A stretch of 64,000 nt of DNA from Pseudomonas sp. B20(2017) (lineage in GTDB: Bacteria; Pseudomonadota; Gammaproteobacteria; Pseudomonadales; Pseudomonadaceae). Shown one piece after another: positions 17,503-26,375 of this stretch. The stretch is taken from contig NZ_NEJP01000022.1 of the NCBI RefSeq assembly GCF_002113125.1, positions 1-64,000 of the forward strand, in the 5' to 3' direction. The notes below the pieces were generated by a model. The model was given only the letters and a program-made list of their open reading frames with translations. It was not told the origin of the DNA and did not search any database. The position numbers were made by a program, and so were the translations under genes. Positions within the stretch are counted from its first letter, which is position 1, and every line of letters begins with the position of its first letter.

Positions 17503-19287
17503 ATGACTACAGGCAGTGCTCTGTACATCCCGCCTTATAAGGCAGACGACCAGGATGTGGTCGTCGAACTGAACAACCGTTTTGGCGCCGAAGCGTTCAC
17601 CGCTCAGCCGACCCGCACCGGCATGCCGGTGCTGTGGGTGGCCCGCGCCAAGCTCGTCGAAGTCCTGACCTTCCTGCGCAACCTGCCCAAGCCGTACGTC
17701 ATGCTTTATGACCTGCACGGCGTGGACGAGCGTCTGCGCACCAAGCGTCAAGGGCTGCCGAGCGGTTCCGATTTCACCGTGTTCTATCACCTCATGTCGC
17801 TGGAACGTAATAGTGACGTGATGATCAAGGTCGCCTTGTCCGAGAGCGACCTCAGCTTGCCGACCGTCACCAGCATCTGGCCGAACGCCAACTGGTACGA
17901 GCGTGAAGTCTGGGACATGTACGGCATCGACTTCAAAGGTCACCCGCACCTGTCGCGCATCATGATGCCGCCGACCTGGGAAGGTCACCCGCTGCGCAAG
18001 GACTTCCCGGCGCGCGCCACCGAATTCGACCCGTTCAGCCTGAACCTGGCCAAGCAACAGCTTGAGGAAGAAGCCGCGCGCTTCCGTCCTGAAGACTGGG
18101 GCATGAAACGTTCCGGCCCGAACGAGGACTACATGTTCCTCAACCTGGGTCCGAACCACCCCTCGGCTCACGGTGCATTCCGCATCATTCTGCAACTGGA
18201 CGGCGAAGAGATCGTCGACTGCGTTCCGGACATCGGTTACCACCACCGTGGCGCCGAGAAGATGGCCGAGCGTCAGTCCTGGCACAGCTTCATTCCGTAC
18301 ACCGACCGTATCGACTACCTCGGCGGCGTGATGAACAACCTGCCGTACGTGCTCTCGGTCGAGAAGCTGGCCGGCATCAAGGTGCCGGAGAAGGTCGACG
18401 TCATCCGCATCATGATGGCCGAGTTCTTCCGGATCACCAGCCACCTGCTGTTCCTGGGTACCTACATCCAGGACGTCGGCGCCATGACGCCGGTGTTCTT
18501 CACCTTCACCGACCGTCAGAAGGCCTACACGGTGATTGAAGCCATCACCGGTTTCCGTCTGCACCCGGCCTGGTACCGCATCGGTGGCGTCGCCCACGAC
18601 CTGCCGCGCGGCTGGGACAAACTGGTGAAAGACTTCGTTGAATGGCTGCCTAAGCGCCTCGACGAATACACCAAGGCCGCCCTGCAGAACAGCATCCTCA
18701 AGGGGCGCACCATCGGCGTTGCCCAGTACAACACCAAAGAGGCCCTGGAATGGGGCGTCACCGGTGCCGGCCTGCGTTCCACCGGTTGCGATTTCGACCT
18801 GCGCAAGGCGCGTCCTTACTCCGGCTACGAGAACTTCGAGTTCGAAGTGCCGCTGGCCGCCAACGGTGATGCCTACGACCGCTGCATGGTTCGCGTCGAA
18901 GAGATGCGCCAGAGCGTCAGGATCATCGACCAGTGCCTGCGCAACATGCCGGAAGGCCCGTACAAGGCGGATCACCCGCTGACCACGCCGCCGCCGAAAG
19001 AGCGCACGCTGCAGCACATCGAAACCTTGATCACGCACTTCCTGCAGGTTTCGTGGGGCCCGGTCATGCCGGCCAACGAATCCTTCCAGATGATCGAAGC
19101 GACCAAGGGCATCAACAGTTATTACCTGACGAGCGACGGCGGCACCATGAGCTACCGTACCCGGATCCGTACTCCGAGCTTCGCCCACCTGCAGCAGATC
19201 CCTTCGGTGATCAAAGGCAGCATGGTCGCGGACCTGATTGCGTACCTGGGTAGTATCGACTTCGTTATGGCCGACGTGGACCGCTAA
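17503..19287 (+). CDS. nuoC: NADH-quinone oxidoreductase subunit C/D, fused
   Basis: One polypeptide of 594 residues joins NuoC (about 1-190, 30-kDa domain) and NuoD (about 200-594, 49-kDa domain). NuoD helps form the quinone pocket facing NuoB. Diagnostic blocks are WYEREVWDMYGIDFKGHPHLSRI (NuoC) and LGPNHPSAHGAFRIILQLDGEEI (NuoD). The fused form is the one seen in E. coli and pseudomonads. The ATG at 17503 (MTTGSALYIPPYKADDQD) was preferred over a TTG eight codons upstream. It lies 69 bp after nuoB. Confidence 0.96.
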   Translation: MTTGSALYIPPYKADDQDVVVELNNRFGAEAFTAQPTRTGMPVLWVARAKLVEVLTFLRNLPKPYVMLYDLHGVDERLRTKRQGLPSGSDFTVFYHLMSLERNSDVMIKVALSESDLSLPTVTSIWPNANWYEREVWDMYGIDFKGHPHLSRIMMPPTWEGHPLRKDFPARATEFDPFSLNLAKQQLEEEAARFRPEDWGMKRSGPNEDYMFLNLGPNHPSAHGAFRIILQLDGEEIVDCVPDIGYHHRGAEKMAERQSWHSFIPYTDRIDYLGGVMNNLPYVLSVEKLAGIKVPEKVDVIRIMMAEFFRITSHLLFLGTYIQDVGAMTPVFFTFTDRQKAYTVIEAITGFRLHPAWYRIGGVAHDLPRGWDKLVKDFVEWLPKRLDEYTKAALQNSILKGRTIGVAQYNTKEALEWGVTGAGLRSTGCDFDLRKARPYSGYENFEFEVPLAANGDAYDRCMVRVEEMRQSVRIIDQCLRNMPEGPYKADHPLTTPPPKERTLQHIETLITHFLQVSWGPVMPANESFQMIEATKGINSYYLTSDGGTMSYRTRIRTPSFAHLQQIPSVIKGSMVADLIAYLGSIDFVMADVDR

Positions 19288-19289
19288 GC

Positions 19290-19787
19290 ATGAACAGCAC
19301 GCTTATCCAGACAGACCGTTTCACCCTGAGTGAAACCGAGCGCTCGGCCATCGAGCACGAGCTGCATCACTACGAAGATCCGCGCGCGGCGTCGATCGAA
19401 GCCTTGAAGATCGTCCAGAAGGAACGCGGCTGGGTGCCGGACGGCGCTTTGTACGCGATCGGCGAGATCCTCGGCATCCCGGCCAGCGACGTTGAAGGCG
19501 TGGCCACGTTCTACAGCCAGATCTTCCGTCAGCCGGTCGGCCGTCACATCATTCGCGTCTGCGACAGCATGGTCTGCTACATCGGTGGCCACGAGTCGGT
19601 GGTCAGCGAAATCCAGAACAACCTGGGTATCGGCCTGGGTCAGACCACTGCCGACGGTCGCTTCACTCTGCTGCCGGTCTGCTGCCTCGGCAACTGCGAC
19701 AAGGCACCGGCGCTGATGATCGATGACGACACCTTTGGCGATGTCCAGCCTGCCGGCGTCGCCAAACTGCTCGAGGGCTACGTATGA
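19290..19787 (+). CDS. nuoE: NADH-quinone oxidoreductase subunit E
   Basis: A 165-residue peripheral subunit with the [2Fe-2S] cluster N1a. Its four ligands are seen as CDSMVC (about 91 and 96) and CCLGNC (about 131-136). It forms the NADH dehydrogenase module with NuoF and NuoG. It begins 2 bp after the nuoCD stop and overlaps nuoF by 4 bp (ATGA), indicating coupling. Confidence 0.96.
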   Translation: MNSTLIQTDRFTLSETERSAIEHELHHYEDPRAASIEALKIVQKERGWVPDGALYAIGEILGIPASDVEGVATFYSQIFRQPVGRHIIRVCDSMVCYIGGHESVVSEIQNNLGIGLGQTTADGRFTLLPVCCLGNCDKAPALMIDDDTFGDVQPAGVAKLLEGYV

Positions 19788-21139
19788 CCCTGACTTCTTT
19801 CGGCCCGGCCAACCGCATTCAGCGTTCGGCCGAGACTCACCCGCTGACCTGGCGCCTGCGTGACGACGGCGAAGCCGTGTGGCTCGACGAGTACCAGGCC
19901 AAGAACGGTTACGCCGCTGCACGCAAGGCCTTCGCCGACATGGATCAGGACGCCATCGTCCAGACCGTGAAAGACGCCGGCCTCAAAGGTCGCGGCGGTG
20001 CAGGCTTCCCCACTGGCGTGAAGTGGGGCCTGATGCCAAAGGACGAATCCATCAACATCCGCTACCTGCTGTGCAACGCGGATGAAATGGAGCCGAACAC
20101 CTGGAAAGACCGCATGCTGATGGAGCAACTGCCCCATCTGCTGATCGAAGGCATGCTGATCAGTGCCCGCGCGCTGAAAACCTACCGTGGCTACATCTTC
20201 CTGCGTGGCGAGTACACCACCGCCGCCAAGCACCTGAACCGTGCCGTGGAAGAAGCCAAGGCAGCCGGCCTGCTGGGCAAGAACATTCTGGGCAGCGGCT
20301 TCGATTTCGAGCTGTTCGTCCACACCGGCGCCGGGCGTTACATCTGCGGTGAAGAAACCGCACTGATCAACTCCCTCGAAGGCCGCCGCGCCAACCCGCG
20401 CTCCAAGCCGCCCTTCCCTGCCGCCGTTGGCGTCTGGGGCAAGCCGACCTGCGTGAACAACGTTGAAACCCTGTGCAACGTGCCGGCGATCATTGCCGAT
20501 GGCGTGGACTGGTACAAATCGTTGGCCCGCGACGGCAGTGAAGACATGGGCACCAAGCTCATGGGCTTCTCCGGCAAGGTCAAGAATCCGGGCCTGTGGG
20601 AACTGCCATTCGGCGTGACCGGTCGCGAGCTGTTCGAAGACTACGCCGGCGGCATGCGCGACGGTTACAAGCTCAAGGCCTGGCAGCCAGGCGGCGCCGG
20701 CACCGGTTTCCTGTTGCCGGAACACCTCGACGCACAAATGTACGCCGGCGGCATCGCCAAAGTGGGCACCCGTATGGGTACCGGCCTGGCCATGGCGGTG
20801 GACGACAGCGTCAACATGGTGTCCCTGCTGCGCAACATGGAGCAGTTCTTCGCTCGCGAATCCTGCGGTTTCTGCACCCCTTGCCGTGATGGTTTGCCAT
20901 GGAGCGTCAAGCTGCTGATGGCCATCGAACAAGGCCGCGGCCAGCCAGGCGACATCGAGACCCTGCTGGGTCTGGTCAACTTCCTCGGCCCGGGCAAGAC
21001 CTTCTGTGCTCACGCACCGGGTGCCGTGGAGCCGTTGGGCAGTGCCATCAAATACTTCCGTCCAGAGTTCGAAGCCGGTATCGCGCCTGCAAGCGCCGCC
21101 GTCCCGCCTCTGGCGAAGCCGATCACCGTCGGCGCGTAA
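19784..21139 (+). CDS. nuoF: NADH-quinone oxidoreductase subunit F (NADH/FMN binding)
   Basis: The 451-residue subunit oxidises NADH and carries FMN plus [4Fe-4S] cluster N3. GRGGAGFPTGVKW (residue about 67) is the NADH/FMN loop, and GAGRYICGEETALINSLEG the FMN-site block. SCGFCTPCRDG near residue 360 together with a later Cys (TFCAHAPG) provides the four cluster ligands. Unlike most junctions in this operon, it is followed by a 135-bp gap containing a strong hairpin before nuoG. Confidence 0.97.
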   Translation: MTLTSFGPANRIQRSAETHPLTWRLRDDGEAVWLDEYQAKNGYAAARKAFADMDQDAIVQTVKDAGLKGRGGAGFPTGVKWGLMPKDESINIRYLLCNADEMEPNTWKDRMLMEQLPHLLIEGMLISARALKTYRGYIFLRGEYTTAAKHLNRAVEEAKAAGLLGKNILGSGFDFELFVHTGAGRYICGEETALINSLEGRRANPRSKPPFPAAVGVWGKPTCVNNVETLCNVPAIIADGVDWYKSLARDGSEDMGTKLMGFSGKVKNPGLWELPFGVTGRELFEDYAGGMRDGYKLKAWQPGGAGTGFLLPEHLDAQMYAGGIAKVGTRMGTGLAMAVDDSVNMVSLLRNMEQFFARESCGFCTPCRDGLPWSVKLLMAIEQGRGQPGDIETLLGLVNFLGPGKTFCAHAPGAVEPLGSAIKYFRPEFEAGIAPASAAVPPLAKPITVGA

Positions 21140-21146
21140 ACGCTTA

Positions 21147-21176
21147 AAAGGCGAAGGGTCCGTGCCCTTCGCCTTT
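21147..21176 (+). other. Strong hairpin inside the nuo operon, between nuoF and nuoG
   Basis: A perfect 12-bp stem (aaaggcgaaggg / cccttcgccttt) with a 6-nt tccgtg loop begins 8 bp after the nuoF stop. The three T residues closing the stem are followed by cgtccg, so it lacks a full U-tract. It could be a weak terminator, a 3'-end stabiliser or an RNase processing stem dividing nuoA-F from nuoG-N. Confidence 0.7.
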
Positions 21177-21274
21177 CGTCCGATGACGCCTTTCGGGGCT
21201 GACTGGATTCGGACGGATAACAAGATTCCATTAGCCACGCCCGCTGACACCGGGCCAACGAAGACCTTTGAACC

Positions 21275-23989
21275 ATGGCCACTATCCACGTAGACGGCAA
21301 AGCGCTCGAAGTCGACGGGGCAGACAACCTGTTACAGGCATGTCTGTCGCTGGGCCTCGACATCCCTTATTTCTGCTGGCACCCCGCGCTTGGAAGCGTC
21401 GGGGCCTGCCGCCAGTGCGCGGTCAAGCAGTACACCGACGAGAACGACACCCGTGGTCGCATCGTCATGTCCTGCATGACCCCTGCCACCGACAACACCT
21501 GGATCTCCATCGACGATGAAGAATCCAAGGCGTTCCGCGCCAGTGTCGTTGAATGGCTGATGACCAACCACCCGCACGACTGCCCTGTGTGCGAGGAAGG
21601 CGGTCACTGCCACCTGCAAGACATGACGGTGATGACCGGCCACAACGAGCGCCGTTATCGCTTCACCAAGCGCACCCACCAGAACCAGGATCTGGGCCCG
21701 TTCATTTCCCACGAAATGAACCGTTGCATCGCCTGCTACCGCTGCGTGCGTTTCTACAAGGACTACGCCGGCGGCACCGACCTCGGCGTGTACGGCGCCC
21801 ACGACAACGTGTACTTCGGTCGCGTTGAAGACGGCACGCTGGAAAGCGAGTTCTCCGGCAACCTCACCGAGGTCTGCCCGACCGGTGTGTTCACCGACAA
21901 GACTCACTCCGAGCGCTACAACCGTAAATGGGACATGCAGTTCTCGCCGAGCATCTGCCATGGCTGCTCGAGCGGTTGCAACATCTCCCCGGGCGAGCGT
22001 TACGGCGAACTGCGTCGCATCGAAAACCGTTACAACGGTTCGGTGAACCAGTACTTCCTGTGCGACCGTGGCCGTTTCGGTTATGGCTACGTCAACCGCA
22101 CCGACCGTCCACGTCAGCCAATGCTGGCCGACGGCACCAAGCTTGGGCTGGATGCTGCGCTGGACAAAGCCGCCGACCTGCTGCGCGGTCGCAACATCGT
22201 CGGTATCGGTTCGCCGCGTGCCAGCCTCGAAAGCAACTACGCGTTGCGTGAACTGGTGGGCGCCGAGCACTTCTACTCCGGTATCGAAGCCTCCGAGCTG
22301 GAACGCATCCGTCTGGTCCTGCAAGTGCTGAAAGACAGCCCGCTGCCAGTGCCGAACATGCGCGACATCGAAGACCACGACGCCGTGTTCGTCCTCGGTG
22401 AAGACCTGACCCAGACCGCCGCCCGCATGGCCCTGGCCCTGCGTCAGTCGGTCAAAGGCAAGGCCGAAGACATGGCCGAAGCCATGCGCGTCCAGCCTTG
22501 GCTCGACGCTGCGGTGAAGAACATCGGTCAGCACGAGCTGAACCCGCTGTTCATCGCCAGCCTGGCTGAAACCAAACTCGACGACATCGCCGAAGAGTGT
22601 GTACACGCCGCTCCGGACGATCTGGCCCGCCTCGGTTTCGCCGTGGCTCACGCCCTGGACGCCAGCGCGCCTGCCGTTGAAGGTCTGGACGCCGAAGCCC
22701 TGGAACTGGCCAAGCGCATCGCCGATGCCCTGCTCGCGGCCAAGCGTCCGCTGATCATCGCCGGTACTTCGCTGGGTTCCAAAGCCCTGATCGAAGCTGC
22801 GGCGAACATCGCCAAGGCCCTGAAGCTGCGCGAGAAGAACGGCTCGATCAGCCTGATCGTGCCGGAAGCCAACAGCCTCGGTCTGGCCATGCTCGGTGGC
22901 GAATCGGTTGATGCTGCCCTGCAAGCGGTCATCGACGGCAAGGCCGACGCCATCGTCGTGCTGGAAAACGATCTGTACACCCGCACCGCCAAGGCCAAGG
23001 TCGATGCGGCACTGAACGCTGCGAAAGTAGTGATCGTTGCCGACCATCAGAAGACCGCCACCAGTGATCGCGCGCATCTGGTTCTGCCAGCCGCCAGCTT
23101 CGCTGAAGGCGACGGTACGCTGGTCAGCCAGGAAGGTCGCGCCCAGCGCTTCTTCCAGGTTTTCGACCCGCAATACATGGACGCAAGCATCCTGGTACAC
23201 GAAGGCTGGCGCTGGCTGCACGCCCTGCGCGCCACCCTGCTGAACCAGCCGATCGACTGGACGCAACTCGACCACGTGACCGCTGCCGTCGCTTCGAGCA
23301 CCACGCAGCTGGCCCGTATCGTCGACGCTGCGCCGTCCGCCTCGTTCCGCATCAAGGGTCTGAAACTGGCCCGTGAGCCGCTGCGTTACTCCGGTCGCAC
23401 CGCGATGCGCGCCGACATCAGCGTTCACGAACCACGCACCCCGCAAGACAAGGACACCGCGTTCGCCTTCTCGATGGAAGGTTACTCGGGCTCCGCCGAA
23501 CCGCGTCAGCAGGTTCCTTTTGCATGGTCGCCGGGCTGGAACTCGCCGCAAGCCTGGAACAAGTTCCAGGACGAAGTCGGTGGTCACCTGCGCGCTGGCG
23601 ATCCGGGCACCCGCCTGATCGAAAGCACTGGTGATTCGCTGAACTGGTTTGCTGCTGCGCCACGTGCGTTCAATCCGGCGCCAGGCACCTGGCAAGCCGT
23701 GCCGTTCTTCCACCTGTTCGGCAGCGAAGAAACCTCTTCGAAGGCCGCTCCGGTTCAGGAACGCATTCCGGCGGCCTACGTTGCTCTGGCCAAGTCCGAA
23801 GCGGATCGCCTGGGCGTCAACGACGGCGCACTGCTGAGCCTCAATGTTGCCGGCCAGACCCTGCGTCTGCCGCTGCGCATCAATGAAGAGCTGGGCGCAG
23901 GTCTGGTGGCATTGCCTGCGGGCATCGCCGGCATTCCACCGGCATTCGCCGGCGTATCCGTTGATGGTCTGCAGGAGGCAGCGCAATGA
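21275..23989 (+). CDS. nuoG: NADH-quinone oxidoreductase subunit G
   Basis: The largest complex I subunit (904 residues) wires electrons from NuoF towards NuoI. Ligands visible: [2Fe-2S] N1b at C34, C45, C48 and C67; N5 in HPHDCPVCEEGGHC; N4 in NRCIACYRCVRF plus CPTGVF; and the extra cluster N7 in CHGCSSGC with a fourth Cys near residue 265 (YFLCDRGR). N7 is found only in some lineages, E. coli among them. The remainder is a degenerate molybdopterin-oxidoreductase fold. Shine-Dalgarno is weak (GAAG). The stop overlaps nuoH (ATGA). Confidence 0.97.
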   Translation: MATIHVDGKALEVDGADNLLQACLSLGLDIPYFCWHPALGSVGACRQCAVKQYTDENDTRGRIVMSCMTPATDNTWISIDDEESKAFRASVVEWLMTNHPHDCPVCEEGGHCHLQDMTVMTGHNERRYRFTKRTHQNQDLGPFISHEMNRCIACYRCVRFYKDYAGGTDLGVYGAHDNVYFGRVEDGTLESEFSGNLTEVCPTGVFTDKTHSERYNRKWDMQFSPSICHGCSSGCNISPGERYGELRRIENRYNGSVNQYFLCDRGRFGYGYVNRTDRPRQPMLADGTKLGLDAALDKAADLLRGRNIVGIGSPRASLESNYALRELVGAEHFYSGIEASELERIRLVLQVLKDSPLPVPNMRDIEDHDAVFVLGEDLTQTAARMALALRQSVKGKAEDMAEAMRVQPWLDAAVKNIGQHELNPLFIASLAETKLDDIAEECVHAAPDDLARLGFAVAHALDASAPAVEGLDAEALELAKRIADALLAAKRPLIIAGTSLGSKALIEAAANIAKALKLREKNGSISLIVPEANSLGLAMLGGESVDAALQAVIDGKADAIVVLENDLYTRTAKAKVDAALNAAKVVIVADHQKTATSDRAHLVLPAASFAEGDGTLVSQEGRAQRFFQVFDPQYMDASILVHEGWRWLHALRATLLNQPIDWTQLDHVTAAVASSTTQLARIVDAAPSASFRIKGLKLAREPLRYSGRTAMRADISVHEPRTPQDKDTAFAFSMEGYSGSAEPRQQVPFAWSPGWNSPQAWNKFQDEVGGHLRAGDPGTRLIESTGDSLNWFAAAPRAFNPAPGTWQAVPFFHLFGSEETSSKAAPVQERIPAAYVALAKSEADRLGVNDGALLSLNVAGQTLRLPLRINEELGAGLVALPAGIAGIPPAFAGVSVDGLQEAAQ

Positions 23990-24993
23990 CCTGGTTCACC
24001 CCTGAAGTGATCGATGTGATCCTGACGGTCATCAAAGCCATCGTGATCCTGCTGGCCGTGGTGGTCGCAGGCGCGTTGCTCAGCTTTGTCGAGCGTCGCC
24101 TGCTGGGCTGGTGGCAGGACCGTTACGGTCCGAACCGTGTCGGCCCGTTCGGCATGTTCCAGATCGCAGCCGACATGCTGAAGATGTTCTTCAAGGAAGA
24201 CTGGACCCCGCCGTTTGCCGACAAGGTGATCTTCACCCTGGCGCCGGTGGTGGCCATGTCCGCCCTGCTGATCGCGTTCGCGATCATCCCGATCACCCCG
24301 ACCTGGGGCGTGGCGGATCTGAACATCGGCCTGCTGTTCTTCTTCGCCATGGCCGGTCTTTCGGTCTACGCGGTGCTGTTCGCCGGCTGGTCGAGCAACA
24401 ACAAGTTCGCCCTGCTCGGCAGCTTGCGTGCCTCGGCGCAGACCGTGTCCTACGAAGTGTTCATGGGCCTGGCCCTGATGGGCATCGTGGTGCAGGTCGG
24501 CTCGTTCAACATGCGCGACATCGTCGAATACCAGGCGCAGAACCTGTGGTTCATCATTCCGCAGTTCTTCGGCTTCTGTACCTTCTTCATCGCTGGCGTG
24601 GCCGTGACTCACCGTCACCCGTTCGACCAGCCGGAAGCGGAACAGGAACTGGCCGACGGTTACCACATTGAATACGCCGGTATGAAATGGGGCATGTTCT
24701 TCGTCGGTGAATACATCGGCATCATCCTGATCTCGGCGCTGCTGGTCACTCTGTTCTTCGGTGGCTGGCACGGTCCGTTCGGCATCCTGCCGCAACTGTC
24801 CTTCGTCTGGTTCGCACTGAAGACCGCGTTCTTCATCATGCTGTTCATCCTGCTGCGCGCTTCCATCCCGCGTCCGCGTTATGACCAGGTGATGGATTTC
24901 AGCTGGAAATTCTGCCTGCCACTGACCCTGATCAATTTGCTGGTGACCGCTGCAATCGTGTTGTGGAACACGCCTGCGGTTGCGGTTCAGTGA
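23986..24993 (+). CDS. nuoH: NADH-quinone oxidoreductase subunit H
   Basis: A 335-residue membrane subunit with eight predicted helices that forms the quinone entry channel with NuoB and NuoD. The ERRLLGWWQDRYGPNRVGPFG block and DQPEAEQELADGYHIEYAGMKWG loop are the two conserved segments lining that channel. It overlaps the nuoG stop by 4 bp and precedes nuoI by 11 bp. Confidence 0.97.
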   Translation: MTWFTPEVIDVILTVIKAIVILLAVVVAGALLSFVERRLLGWWQDRYGPNRVGPFGMFQIAADMLKMFFKEDWTPPFADKVIFTLAPVVAMSALLIAFAIIPITPTWGVADLNIGLLFFFAMAGLSVYAVLFAGWSSNNKFALLGSLRASAQTVSYEVFMGLALMGIVVQVGSFNMRDIVEYQAQNLWFIIPQFFGFCTFFIAGVAVTHRHPFDQPEAEQELADGYHIEYAGMKWGMFFVGEYIGIILISALLVTLFFGGWHGPFGILPQLSFVWFALKTAFFIMLFILLRASIPRPRYDQVMDFSWKFCLPLTLINLLVTAAIVLWNTPAVAVQ

Positions 24994-25004
24994 GGATTTG
25001 ACCC

Positions 25005-25553
25005 ATGTTCAAATATATTGGCGACATCGTTAAGGGTACCGGTACCCAGTTGCGCAGCCTGGTCATGATCTTCGGCCATGGCTTTCGCAAGCGCGACACC
25101 CTGCAATACCCGGAAGAGCCGGTCTACCTGCCGCCACGCTACCGTGGCCGCATCGTCCTGACCCGCGACCCCGATGGCGAAGAACGCTGCGTAGCCTGCA
25201 ACCTGTGCGCCGTGGCCTGCCCGGTGGGTTGCATCTCGCTGCAGAAAGCTGAAACCGAAGACGGTCGCTGGTACCCGGACTTCTTCCGTATCAACTTCTC
25301 GCGCTGCATTTTCTGCGGTCTCTGCGAGGAAGCCTGCCCGACCACCGCGATCCAGCTGACCCCGGATTTCGAGATGGCCGAGTTCAAACGTCAGGACCTG
25401 GTGTACGAGAAGGAAGATCTACTGATCTCCGGCCCCGGCAAAAACCCTGATTACAACTTCTATCGTGTTGCAGGTATGGCCGTTGCGGGCAAGCCGAAAG
25501 GCGCCGCACAAAACGAAGCCGAGCCGATCAACGTGAAGAGCTTGCTGCCTTAA
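25005..25553 (+). CDS. nuoI: NADH-quinone oxidoreductase subunit I
   Basis: A 182-residue ferredoxin-like subunit with two [4Fe-4S] clusters (N6a and N6b) linking NuoG to NuoB. Both CxxCxxCxxxCP motifs are intact: CVACNLCAVACP and CIFCGLCEEACP. The N-terminal amphipathic stretch MFKYIGDIVKGTGTQLRSLV fits membrane contact. It is tightly packed, 9 bp before nuoJ. Confidence 0.97.
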   Translation: MFKYIGDIVKGTGTQLRSLVMIFGHGFRKRDTLQYPEEPVYLPPRYRGRIVLTRDPDGEERCVACNLCAVACPVGCISLQKAETEDGRWYPDFFRINFSRCIFCGLCEEACPTTAIQLTPDFEMAEFKRQDLVYEKEDLLISGPGKNPDYNFYRVAGMAVAGKPKGAAQNEAEPINVKSLLP

Positions 25554-25562
25554 GGAAGAACG

Positions 25563-26063
25563 ATGGAATTCGCTTTCTATTTCGCATCGGGTATCGCTGT
25601 TGTGTCCACACTGCGTGTGGTCACCAACACCAATCCTGTGCACGCCCTGCTCTACCTGATCATTTCGCTGATCTCCGTGGCCATGACCTTCTTCGCCCTC
25701 GGCGCACCGTTCGCCGGCGTGCTGGAAGTGATCGCCTACGCCGGCGCCATCATGGTGCTGTTCGTGTTCGTGGTGATGATGCTGAACCTGGGCCCGGCCT
25801 CGGTTCAGCAGGAACGCACCTGGCTCAAGCCCGGCATCTGGGCAGGACCGGTGATTCTCGCCGCCCTGCTGCTGGCCGAACTGCTGTATGTGCTGTTCGC
25901 TCACCAGAGCGGTCAGGCCATCGGTCAAACCACCGTGGACGCGAAAGCCGTGGGCATCAGCCTGTTCGGTCCGTACCTGCTGGTGGTCGAACTCGCCTCG
26001 ATGCTGCTGCTCGCTGCAGCCGTCACGGCGTTCCATTTGGGCCGTAACGAGGCGAAGGAGTAA
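25563..26063 (+). CDS. nuoJ: NADH-quinone oxidoreductase subunit J
   Basis: A 166-residue membrane subunit with five predicted helices. EVIAYAGAIMVLFVFVVMML is the conserved helix with a pi-bulge near the proton-coupling core. The AAGGA Shine-Dalgarno at the nuoI stop sits just before the ATG. It is 3 bp from nuoK. Confidence 0.95.
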   Translation: MEFAFYFASGIAVVSTLRVVTNTNPVHALLYLIISLISVAMTFFALGAPFAGVLEVIAYAGAIMVLFVFVVMMLNLGPASVQQERTWLKPGIWAGPVILAALLLAELLYVLFAHQSGQAIGQTTVDAKAVGISLFGPYLLVVELASMLLLAAAVTAFHLGRNEAKE

Positions 26064-26066
26064 GAC

Positions 26067-26375
26067 ATGCCTGCTATCCCTCTCGAGCATGGATTGGCCG
26101 TTGCCGGCATCCTGTTCTGCCTTGGTCTGGTCGGCCTGATGGTCCGCCGCAACATTTTGTTCGTGTTGATGAGTCTGGAAGTGATGATGAACGCCTCTGC
26201 ACTGGCCTTCATCGTTGCGGGCGCCCGCTGGGCGCAACCGGATGGACAGATCATGTTCATCCTGGTGATCAGCCTTGCAGCCGCCGAAGCCAGTATTGGC
26301 CTGGCGATCCTGCTGCAACTGTATCGCCGCTTCCACACGCTCGATATCGACGCTGCCAGTGAGATGCGCGGATGA
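26067..26375 (+). CDS. nuoK: NADH-quinone oxidoreductase subunit K
   Basis: A 102-residue subunit with three helices, homologous to MrpC. The two membrane glutamates important for proton translocation are present, in [13 protein letters not shown] and [12 protein letters not shown]. It overlaps nuoL by 4 bp. Confidence 0.96.
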
